From contig CAMKOE010000010.1 in assembly GCA_946414395.1 (NCBI GenBank), positions 1-64,000 of the forward strand: a stretch of DNA of 64,000 nt. Reading direction: 5' to 3'. Under the pieces are notes generated by a model. It did not search any database. It was not told where the DNA came from and saw only the letters and a list, made by a program, of their open reading frames with translations. Source of the DNA: an uncultured Porphyromonadaceae bacterium. GTDB taxonomy: Bacteria; Bacteroidota; Bacteroidia; Bacteroidales; Muribaculaceae. This document shows, piece after piece, positions 1 to 6,946 of this stretch; position 1 is the first letter of the stretch; every line of letters starts with the position of its first letter. The position numbers were made by a program, and so were the translations under genes.

Positions 1-51
1 GGTAAGTGCAAGCAACTGACGGAGCAGTGAGAACCCGCTCCCACCGCTCAT
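1..51 (-). CDS. Possible start of a gene leaving the left edge
   Basis: An ATG at 51-49 on the minus strand opens 17 codons without a stop to the window edge (MSGGSGFSLLRQLLALT). It diverges from the hydrolase gene at 158. The reading frame is too short to identify a family, so this is only a possible N-terminus; the piece could equally be intergenic. Confidence 0.25.
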   Translation of the reverse strand, partial: MSGGSGFSLLRQLLALT

Positions 52-157
52 CGATGGCGATGCCTTACTTGATTATTCACATTCTTCTACAATTATTGTT
101 TAAAGTGAATTTGAATATTCTTTGGGGGTATTTCGAAGATTTTTAGTAACTTGCGGC

Positions 158-973
158 ATGAAAAAGATTCTGATATTTTTGATACTGGCGGCAGTTGCCG
201 TCACATGGGACCTTGGCGCTAGCGCACAAGGCAGGAGCAAGGGTGACAACCTGTTCTATGTTTTCGCCGAAAAAACGGTGAAAAATGACAAGAAGAAAAT
301 CCGGTATAGGGCGGCGTTGACAGCCCCGACCGATACCGCCCGTCCCGCAATCATCATCTACCTGCATGGCGGCAGTGGGACCGGCAGTGACAACGAACAG
401 CAACTGAGGTCGCCTGGCATCGCCCAAATTTATGACTACCTCGCTGAGCAGGGCATCAAAGCCTATTTCTTGGTTCCCCAATGCGAGGATGAATCGTCAT
501 GGTCTGGTTATAATCCCCCGCCCAAACGATCGGGACGCCGCACCCCAGGAGGCCCCCGTCCCCAAGGGCCGGTAAAATGCCCGTCCTACAACCCGTTTGT
601 CAAAGCATTGGCCGACCTGTATGTGCAGGACTTCGGCGCCGACCCCAACAGGATCTACATCTTTGGAGCATCGATGGGAGGCGATGGCGTGTGGCACATC
701 GTGAAAGATTATCCTGACTACTTCGCAGCAGCCATGGCGGCTTCGGGCGCCTACCGTGGAATGGGTGTACCCGACTTGGGCAGCACACCGCTGCTTTGCA
801 CCAAGGGAACCCGTGAAGGAAACTACAGCAAGTATGTGCAGATGATTGACGACATCAGGCTCTTGGGTGGTGAAGTCAATTTCCAGCCCTTGGAGGGGTG
901 CGATCACCATTCAGCGATAGATAATGCCTTTACCAGCGAACGTATCGCCTGGGTCTTGTCCCATCAGCGCTGA
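158..973 (+). CDS. Secreted alpha/beta-hydrolase (esterase-like)
   Basis: A 271-residue exported hydrolase. Residues 1-23 form a signal peptide (MKKILIFLIL, hydrophobic core, ASAQG cleavage region), which is why the ATG at 158 is preferred over an upstream TTG at 122. The LHGGSG motif at about 69-74 matches an oxyanion-hole loop, and GASMGG at about 170-175 carries the nucleophilic Ser172. His250/His251 near the C-terminus (CDHHSA) are candidates for the catalytic histidine. The layout resembles the PHB-depolymerase-like or predicted-phospholipase esterase group. The substrate cannot be read from sequence; a carbohydrate-ester or lipid role in the periplasm is inferred. It stands alone, with accessory DNA downstream. 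Confidence 0.85.
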   Translation: MKKILIFLILAAVAVTWDLGASAQGRSKGDNLFYVFAEKTVKNDKKKIRYRAALTAPTDTARPAIIIYLHGGSGTGSDNEQQLRSPGIAQIYDYLAEQGIKAYFLVPQCEDESSWSGYNPPPKRSGRRTPGGPRPQGPVKCPSYNPFVKALADLYVQDFGADPNRIYIFGASMGGDGVWHIVKDYPDYFAAAMAASGAYRGMGVPDLGSTPLLCTKGTREGNYSKYVQMIDDIRLLGGEVNFQPLEGCDHHSAIDNAFTSERIAWVLSHQR

Positions 974-1768
974 GCGTTTAACGCCATCATTAAAGGCTAT
1001 GATAATGGACACATTGTTTGCATATTCTTAGCAGGCATTTCTTTAGGCCTCCGTGTCGCGAATCCATATTGATAGCGGTACGAAGAAGCCTATCTCTGTG
1101 ACAAGATCCTAATCATCGCCTGTAGCGATTGGCCCACCCGCGAACCCCGCTGGCGATGGGCCGTTCCGCTCCGTCTGCGTCCGCTCCGAATGACTGACTT
1201 ATCGGCTGGAGAGTGCCTGGTCAGGCTCACTGGCCGCGCCGACACCCCGCACACCCGGCTGCTGCGGTCATTCCCGTTCCGCACTGCGCTTCGCTGCGTC
1301 ATCGACAGTGCAACACCTGCGGTTCAAGGCGGTCTGCTTACGGCGGGTGCGGGTACGCACCCGGCTCGCTGCACTGGTATCGGGCTCGTCCTTCGTCCTC
1401 AACCCGATCCTGACGTTCCGCAAGCCCGATGCTCAATCGGAGATTGCCCCGCAACGCCTGCATCCCGCCTGGCACTCACGATGACTCCACTCATCTTGTG
1501 CCTCCACTTCATTCCCTCCGCGCCCCGCTGTTTTCGCTGCGCTCAGGGGTATCGGTGCTGTGAGCCTTGGGCACACTCCAGCCTCTGTCGCCATTCTGCG
1601 CTCCCTTGCCTGCGCTTCACCGCCCGTCGCCATCGCCAGAGCACAACATCAAGCCTGGAACAAGTTCAAGGCACGATGTTGTCGCACAGTAATCAGCGGT
1701 ATTGACGAGCATAAGCGCAACCGATACTGCGTGTCGGATGCGCTCACGCACGTCAGCATCATCACCGC
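974..1768. other. Gene-poor, GC-rich noncoding block
   Basis: I see no convincing gene here. From about 1100 to 1680 the sequence is markedly GC-rich and full of short palindromic words such as CACTGCGCTTCGCTGCG. Open frames on both strands show protein-unlike composition (strings of Arg, Pro, Cys and Ser) and no recognizable domain. It might hold a structured RNA or a decayed mobile-element end. Confidence 0.5.
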
Positions 1769-1965
1769 ACAATGCCAAAATCGCCCTGCATATAGCGCTT
1801 TTAATGAAAGCGAGTTTGTAACACGCTCCGCAGGGCGGTTGGGGGGTCCTGTGACAGAGACAAAAGGAAAAAATTTCCTTTTCAACCTTTAATCCGCTGA
1901 TTATCAGCGGAAATTTATTTTGAAGTGCGGAAAAAATGTGATTTTAACAAATTCTCGTCCGTAAG
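1769..1965. repeat. Structured intergenic repeat, copy 1
   Basis: This is the first of two diverged direct copies about 528 bp apart. Shared landmarks in the same order are an ACCGCACA word, GCATATAGCGCTTTT, CCGCAGGGCGG followed by a G-run, a TCCTG..GAGA stretch, and two hairpins. Hairpin A (1862-1882) has 9-bp arms, AAAAGGAAA and TTTCCTTTT. Hairpin B (1893-1911) has 8-bp arms around TTA, TCCGCTGA and TCAGCGGA. Arm bases differ between the copies but pairing is kept. Confidence 0.7.
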
Positions 1966-2296
1966 ACTATAGTATAACTTGCTGATATAGGTATTTTTAC
2001 GACACACTAAAAATGGGAACCCAAATGTTAAAATTTTCCGCTTAATCATTCATGAAGTCCCAGCAGGCAACACGATGCATCAGCAAGACGTAACCATTTG
2101 AGAGTGGCTGTTATCACCACGGAGAAAAGCGGTAACAGCATTCGTTGAAACCGTCTCACCGAACAACATAAATGCCGAAAATGCCAGGGCAAAGGGCATT
2201 CCGCTATGCTTCGGCCTTTGCGCCAGGCCGAATTTGTCCCCAGGGCATGGATGAAACCGCACTGTCGCCCGATTTCATCTATGCACCTAAGCGACA

Positions 2297-2500
2297 TTAC
2301 CGCACATTCGCCCAGCATATAGCGCTTTTTTGACGGCCATTTTCAGAAGCGCCCCGCAGGGCGGTAGGGGGCTCCTGAGAGAGAAACAAAGGGAAAAATT
2401 TCCCTTTTTAACCCTTTAATGCTTGATTATCAAGCATTTGATTTTTTCAACCCTTTACAAGTCGTAAAAAAACGTGCATTTTAACACTTTTTTTTCTGAA
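2297..2500. repeat. Structured intergenic repeat, copy 2
   Basis: Second copy of the element at 1769-1965. Hairpin A (2388-2407) has arms AAAGGGAAA and TTTCCCTTT; hairpin B (2418-2438) has arms AATGCTTGA and TCAAGCATT around TTA. Relative to copy 1, paired positions changed together (CCGC/GCGG to TGCT/AGCA). That is what selection for a stem, or for a palindromic protein site, would leave. No gene overlaps it. Confidence 0.7.
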
Positions 2501-2601
2501 AGAACCCCGATGAATACAGGTTTTACGGCCACTTTTGAGACTACCCTCAAATGTTAAATTTTTGGCCGTTTTTTGTCACGCACTCACAAAAAGTCGCAAC
2601 C

Positions 2602-2644
2602 AAAAACGACCTTCCGCTGCCGTCCGAAAACGCCAGCGGAAGGT
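2602..2644 (-). terminator. Terminator of the DUF4417 operon
   Basis: Perfect 11-bp arms, ACCTTCCGCTG (2609-2619) and CAGCGGAAGGT (2634-2644). On the minus strand they are followed by CGTTTTT. It lies about 70 nt past the last gene of the operon. Confidence 0.75.
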
Positions 2645-2716
2645 TCCATAACAGCTTCAATATAGAAGATATCAAATCAAACCTAATTTAATTCATGGAA
2701 TTAAAGGAAACCCAGG

Positions 2717-3157
2717 CTATTTCCTAAACTTCACGTTTGGATAATATTTTTTTAGGAGTGGACCATACATCTTCATCTCAGTATTATTCATAAATCTAGC
2801 AGAATCACCAACTCGTTCCGGCCGGCCATCAGCATTCAATTGCCACACCTGAACATGAACTACACCTCGAGGGAATTTAGTGCCATCTGGATTTGTATGA
2901 TTATGGCTCCAATCAAAGTCCAAAAAAGTTTTTTGTCCAGAATAAACCCGCGCTTGGCACACTCCATTACTATTCTGTCTCAAGTAAACATCAGATGTAT
3001 TAGAATAGAGTGGAAGATTTGTATGGGTATCTTTATCACCCTTCTTCTTGATCAGATGTCCTTTTACACCATTTACTATGACAGGTGAAGCTAGCGATAC
3101 ATACTCGGAACGTCTGCCTCTCTCATCCCTCGCAAAAAAGTCAACACCGTTACCCAT
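2717..3157 (-). CDS. Unrecognized small protein, last gene of the DUF4417 operon
   Basis: A 146-residue protein without signal peptide or membrane segment. I do not recognize the family. It is rich in Arg, Asn and Asp and has a conserved-looking centre, DFDWSHNH followed by an NPDG.KFP.G stretch and VHVQVW. This His/Asp-rich patch is of a kind seen in nuclease-like domains of phage or polymorphic toxins, but that is only a resemblance. Its start overlaps the stop of the 3150-3554 gene by 8 nt, so the two are translationally coupled. A terminator follows. Confidence 0.7.
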   Translation of the reverse strand: MGNGVDFFARDERGRRSEYVSLASPVIVNGVKGHLIKKKGDKDTHTNLPLYSNTSDVYLRQNSNGVCQARVYSGQKTFLDFDWSHNHTNPDGTKFPRGVVHVQVWQLNADGRPERVGDSARFMNNTEMKMYGPLLKKYYPNVKFRK

Positions 3158-3554
3158 TTTTATTCAGATCGTAATTGCGTTCATAATTCACGACTTTATA
3201 ATCACACTCTCGCAACCATTGTAAAAGTGTAAGGTCACGTTGAATAAAACCCAGATCTTTGAGGTTGAGATTTAATGCTTCGGAAAGGCACATTACATGC
3301 TCTTCGTTAGCGCCATTGCTGTCAATGCCAAATCCCACAACATATTCTTCATAATACTCACGGACAACGTAGATCTCATCAGCATTATCATACTCGGATA
3401 CTATCAAATCATTTAATGCCGTCACCTCGAGTTCCTGCTTGTATCGCATATTCTGGAAAAAATTCTTTTCATTAGCAGACAAATATTTGCCTTCCATTGA
3501 TGAAAACAATTCCAGATCTGCATCCCGCAGTCTGTGCTTTTCTGTACTCTTCAT
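3150..3554 (-). CDS. Unrecognized acidic protein in the DUF4417 operon
   Basis: A 134-residue acidic protein of no known family to me. The start is set at the ATG at 3554 because it forms an ATGA overlap with the stop of the DUF4417 gene; an upstream in-frame start at 3584 would overlap more. The N-terminal half is charged and looks helical; the middle is rich in Glu and Tyr (EYYEEYVVGFG). No catalytic motif is visible. Tight overlaps on both sides suggest its product works together with the two neighbours, possibly as an immunity or adaptor protein, which is speculation. Confidence 0.65.
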   Translation of the reverse strand: MKSTEKHRLRDADLELFSSMEGKYLSANEKNFFQNMRYKQELEVTALNDLIVSEYDNADEIYVVREYYEEYVVGFGIDSNGANEEHVMCLSEALNLNLKDLGFIQRDLTLLQWLRECDYKVVNYERNYDLNKNG

Positions 3555-4291
3555 ATTTTTCTTAATCGGGTCTGGATAAAACAAGGAATAAACTTCAGTG
3601 GAGTGTGAAGTCCTTGAACCTCCACATCTTCACCATATACTATAATCATTATTGGACTTTTCTCCTCTTCCAATCGGTGTAATGCATAACACCAACGATC
3701 AAACGAATTAGCGTTTTTCTTATTGCCCATCCCACTCACTGCAATAATGCTATGAGAAGGTAGGCCTTCAAAGCAATAAGCAAATGAATTTAAACCTCCC
3801 CAACTTGCTGTGGGAATAACGTTAAAACCACATTGCTGCCAGTATGCTCCAATAAAACGAGTTCTGAAAACATCTTCTTTATTGTAAAAATCAGTAGGAA
3901 GGTCTCTCCATAAGGATAGGTCTGGTGTAAAAACAATGTCATACTTGCTGATGGTATAAGTTGTGTACTCCAAATTACACCATACTGCATTACGAAACCG
4001 ATAGTCGTCTAAGAAAAAATGCAATGCTTGACCTTTGCCATCATGTTTATTCCTTTCTGTGAAAGGAATAGCCATGAAGTCAGTGGTACTCGTATATGCT
4101 TCCATGATTGGGAAACCGTTAGTTACTGTGAAATGCATTCCTTTCATCAAATGCATATTCTCACAGATTGCTTTTTTTCTCGCCTTAGGAGGTATTAACT
4201 CCCACTCTCGTAGCCTGCCGTTTTCTTTGCAAGCCATCAGATACATCTCTTTCTTGGAAAAGAGACAACTTGAATTGTTGTTATCAATCAT
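3551..4291 (-). CDS. DUF4417 domain protein
   Basis: A 246-residue protein that matches the DUF4417 pattern: ALHFFLDDYRF near residue 90, an SPD-like FTPDLSLWRD segment, then FIGAYWQQCGFNVIPTASW and IIAVSGMG. DUF4417 proteins are found in phages and mobile elements and have no proved function. Here it is the first gene of a three-gene operon joined by overlaps of 4 and 8 nt. Its leader contains a 14-bp inverted repeat (4340-4392) and a second hairpin. I am sure of the family, not of the function. Confidence 0.8.
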   Translation of the reverse strand: MIDNNNSSCLFSKKEMYLMACKENGRLREWELIPPKARKKAICENMHLMKGMHFTVTNGFPIMEAYTSTTDFMAIPFTERNKHDGKGQALHFFLDDYRFRNAVWCNLEYTTYTISKYDIVFTPDLSLWRDLPTDFYNKEDVFRTRFIGAYWQQCGFNVIPTASWGGLNSFAYCFEGLPSHSIIAVSGMGNKKNANSFDRWCYALHRLEEEKSPIMIIVYGEDVEVQGLHTPLKFIPCFIQTRLRKI

Positions 4292-4339
4292 TTCTTAAAA
4301 TGATAATGCAATTAATTGTGAATAAAACTTAATTTACAC

Positions 4340-4392
4340 AGGGATTGCATTGCTCATTTCTTGAAAATACCTAATTTTGCAAGGCAATCCCT
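4340..4392. promoter_or_regulatory. Long inverted repeat in the leader of the DUF4417 operon
   Basis: AGGGATTGCATTGC (4340-4353) pairs with GCAAGGCAATCCCT (4379-4392) with one mismatch in 14 bp and a 25-nt loop. A smaller perfect hairpin, AAGAACA-TTT-TGTTCTT, follows at 4410-4426. These lie between the regulator stop (4480) and the DUF4417 start (4291), where an operator or attenuator would be expected. Confidence 0.5.
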
Positions 4393-4479
4393 ATCGCTCG
4401 GATGGCATAAAGAACATTTTGTTCTTAAAGGGCTCCGCCTTTGCCGAGACGGGGCCTATTTTATGCCTATTATAATTGG

Positions 4480-5601
4480 CTATTTCATTAGTTCACCTCC
4501 TTCCTTTATCACGTGTCTACTATCGTCAGATTTAAACTTATAAATACCAGTTTCATGCGACAGTCTCCCAAGCACGATCCATTTGTTTAGGCCTCTTTTT
4601 TCTGCCCAACTAAAATACTTTTTTTGGATGACAAATGGATTCATAGGAGCGACAGGGGCAAGCTTCCAAAGTTTGTCTGGAATGAGCCACTCAGACGCAA
4701 ATCTATCGGCTTCTCTTTCCTGTCGATTCTCGTCCTCGTCATTAAAGCTCCTCATATCAACGCTAATTTGCTGCTGGTCATTCGTAGTATGACCCAGTAT
4801 TATGTGGCCCAGTTCATGCATAAGCGTAAAAGCAAGATTATCGATTCTGTTATAACGCATCGTCAGCACAATGCATGGCACTCCTTTATTGAAAAAGGAG
4901 TAGCCATCGATAGATGCATGATCAAGTTTTGACACCACTTTAAAAAGTATACCAAAATCGTCAAGAATATTCTTTATGCGACTTATTGTATCTACATTCT
5001 CATGTAAAACATCGCAAATCAAGCGGCAAAGTTCATTGCTATTCTCCAGTGTGAATTCACCTTTTGGTGATTCATCTTGAACTTCAGAATGAGCTTTAAC
5101 TACCCATGTAGCAATCATTCTTTCGTCCAGTCCTGTCTTTGCAGAACGTCTAAAACAATTAATAGCGAGGCGAGAAAAATCTTCTCGTAATGTGTCGATA
5201 GAATCAATCTGATAATGATTTTTGATGAAATCAACCTTCTCTATCGGCTTCAATTTGCCTTGCCCTTTTGTTAATGCTCTTACATCGATAATCTCATCTA
5301 ATTCTTTGAGGAATGAAATAGCTATATATTCTTCAGCGTTGTCTACATTATTACTCTTGCATACAAGATCATACGTGAGCTGCATATCTAAGAGCAACTT
5401 TGCTGATATTCCTAGCCAATCCTCAACAGACTCCGCAAACGAAATGGTAATACGACGATTCCCATTAATAACTTCACTTATATGGGAAGGGCGTAACCCG
5501 ATAGCTTCCGCAAAATCTTTTTGCGAAAGCCCCCGATCCTTTAATTCCTTTTTGATAATTGAACCTGGATGGGTTGGACTATATGTTTGTTTTTGGATCA
5601 A
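4480..5601 (-). CDS. HigA-like HTH plus ImmA/IrrE metallopeptidase regulator
   Basis: A 373-residue transcription regulator. Residues about 10-70 form an XRE/HigA-type DNA-binding domain (HPGSIIKKEL, GLSQKDFAEAIG, ISEVINGNRR). The C-terminal half is an ImmA/IrrE-type zinc metallopeptidase with HELGH at about 262-266 and the third-ligand segment EREADRFASEW near 297. Such proteins repress a promoter and are released, or cleave a partner, on stress. The start is taken as the TTG at 5601: the ATG at 5673 lies upstream of a strong promoter (5632-5662). It sits upstream of the DUF4417 operon on the same strand and probably controls it. No separate HigB-like toxin is adjacent. Confidence 0.85.
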   Translation of the reverse strand: MIQKQTYSPTHPGSIIKKELKDRGLSQKDFAEAIGLRPSHISEVINGNRRITISFAESVEDWLGISAKLLLDMQLTYDLVCKSNNVDNAEEYIAISFLKELDEIIDVRALTKGQGKLKPIEKVDFIKNHYQIDSIDTLREDFSRLAINCFRRSAKTGLDERMIATWVVKAHSEVQDESPKGEFTLENSNELCRLICDVLHENVDTISRIKNILDDFGILFKVVSKLDHASIDGYSFFNKGVPCIVLTMRYNRIDNLAFTLMHELGHIILGHTTNDQQQISVDMRSFNDEDENRQEREADRFASEWLIPDKLWKLAPVAPMNPFVIQKKYFSWAEKRGLNKWIVLGRLSHETGIYKFKSDDSRHVIKEGGELMK

Positions 5602-5631
5602 AATTCCCAATTTTGTGAATTTGAATCTATG

Positions 5632-5662
5632 CAAAGGTAATATCAATTCCCAACATAGCAAA
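5632..5662 (-). promoter_or_regulatory. Promoter of the HigA/ImmA regulator gene
   Basis: On the minus strand TTTG (5662-5659), 19 nt, then TACCTTTG (5639-5632) match the Bacteroidetes TTTG/TAnnTTTG consensus exactly. The word TTGGGAATT occurs twice, once between the boxes and once just upstream of the TTG start. It is a candidate operator for autoregulation. Confidence 0.7.
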
Positions 5663-5769
5663 ACAAATGGCAAAAAAAGTTATTAACAATCGATGCTCCA
5701 TTTTTATAAAACAAAACTCCCACAGTCGTGTCCATACGGCATGGGAGTTCATGAAGAAATGAAACGCTA

Positions 5770-6687
5770 TCAGCGGGAACCATCACACTGCACACCAAAT
5801 CGCTGGCAATAGTAGAAGAACGTGCCTATACTATAGCCATTGGAGCAGGAACGCAGGAAACTCGAGAATTTCTGATCTGTCTCCCTGGGTTTATACTTCG
5901 GGCTTTGGCGACTGACAATGTGAAAGTATTCCCGTCCAGCTTCACCCAAAGTCGCCAACGAGAAACCGATTGCGATCCAATCCTCATAGTTGTCGGTCAT
6001 GTCGATCTTCCGCAACTCGATCTCTTTGCAGGCCTGGTACACTCGCTCGTCGGTATCATCAGCGAAATTGTTTCGCTGCCACGACTGCCATTGAGGCTGC
6101 CTGGGCTCTTTATAGACACCAGTGTATGCGACAGCGTCCTCATTAATATAGGGCGCTTCATCATAACTGAGGCAGCGCAACCTGCACACGTCACTGCAAT
6201 TGTGGTCAATGGTGATGCCGATTCCCGCAAATTCCTCTTCCAGTTGCAAAAACTGACGTTTGTGCAACTTGGGATACTTCAATGGAATGATGACAAAGTA
6301 ACCTTTTCCGCCCACGGAATGGGCGGCATAAAGCACTTCTTCGAACCGGCTTAGTACATTCTCGATGAGGAGGCCAAAGTCTGGAACCTCCAGATTGTCC
6401 TTCTGGTCAATATCAACACAGATCAGTCCACTGCGTTCAGCGAGATTCTCCGCTTTCCTCGCTCCCTCGAACACACCGCTGATGGTGGCATGAGGCAGTG
6501 CGTTCTTGAAATGTTTCTGCTCCTGCTTGCTAGAGCAGGCCCGCAGCCTCATGATCTGCTCCTTGTGCTGCTCACTCATGTCGAACAGGAATTCACGCAA
6601 CGTGATGTTGCGAGGTTCCTTGTCGAACACGCCATTGAAGCAGCTGATGAGCCTGTCTAGATAGGATTTCTTTGATTCGTTTACCAT
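5770..6687 (-). CDS. VirE-type primase (BT4734-like N-domain, primase C-domain)
   Basis: A 305-residue protein of the type Bacteroidetes mobile elements call VirE. The N-terminal BT4734-like domain (residues about 40-190) shows GLICVDIDQKD and AHSVGGKGYFVIIPL, consistent with an archaeo-eukaryotic-type primase fold with a DxD metal site. The C-terminal part (about 215-300) resembles the Primase-C2 domain (DWIAIGFSLATLG). It is known as a replication module of integrative elements; here it would prime replication of the excised circle. It is separated from the DUF3987 gene by 259 bp of nested palindromes. Confidence 0.85.
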   Translation of the reverse strand: MVNESKKSYLDRLISCFNGVFDKEPRNITLREFLFDMSEQHKEQIMRLRACSSKQEQKHFKNALPHATISGVFEGARKAENLAERSGLICVDIDQKDNLEVPDFGLLIENVLSRFEEVLYAAHSVGGKGYFVIIPLKYPKLHKRQFLQLEEEFAGIGITIDHNCSDVCRLRCLSYDEAPYINEDAVAYTGVYKEPRQPQWQSWQRNNFADDTDERVYQACKEIELRKIDMTDNYEDWIAIGFSLATLGEAGREYFHIVSRQSPKYKPRETDQKFSSFLRSCSNGYSIGTFFYYCQRFGVQCDGSR

Positions 6688-6702
6688 AACAAATATTTTT
6701 TG

Positions 6703-6936
6703 AATGTTAATGTTAATAATAGGTTTATCGTCCTGATTATCAGTAAGTAATCAATTGACTTTGCATTAACAATAATAACTGTATCATTTTAAGAATTTTG
6801 TTATGATATTAACAAAATTACTTAGCCTAACTCGCTGATAATCAATAACCCTTTTTGTAAAATGTTAAACCAAAAGCTAAATCAAAGCAGCTGTTTTCCA
6901 GTGCATTGCGACCCTTTCGGTGTTAACATTAACATT
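6703..6936. other. Nested inverted repeats between primase and DUF3987 genes (candidate origin)
   Basis: This AT-rich gap has no gene. Three nested perfect inverted pairs are visible. The outermost is AATGTTAATGTTAA (6703-6716) with TTAACATTAACATT (6923-6936). The middle pair is TGATTATCAG (6734-6743) with CTGATAATCA (6835-6844). The third is AATTTTGTTA (6794-6803) with TAACAAAATT (6810-6819). Palindromes beside replication genes suggest a replication origin or regulator sites; this is inference. Confidence 0.5.
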
Positions 6937-6946
6937 GCCTTCTCAG

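Noticed and set aside
1190-1705. A 171-codon frame in the GC-rich block
   Set aside because: Composition is implausible for a protein and no domain is visible. It starts inside palindrome-rich sequence and lacks a clear ribosome-binding site.
2046-2318. Possible gene (90 codons, minus) between the two structured repeats
   Set aside because: A short Cys/Arg-rich frame that weakly resembles the frame beside copy 1 (shared CAVM word). This follows from the DNA repeat and is not evidence of a protein.
974-2700. A second copy of the tRNA-Leu 3' end as the island's other boundary
   Set aside because: I looked for GGTGTCCAAGATGAG-like sequence on both strands and found none, so the left end remains undefined.
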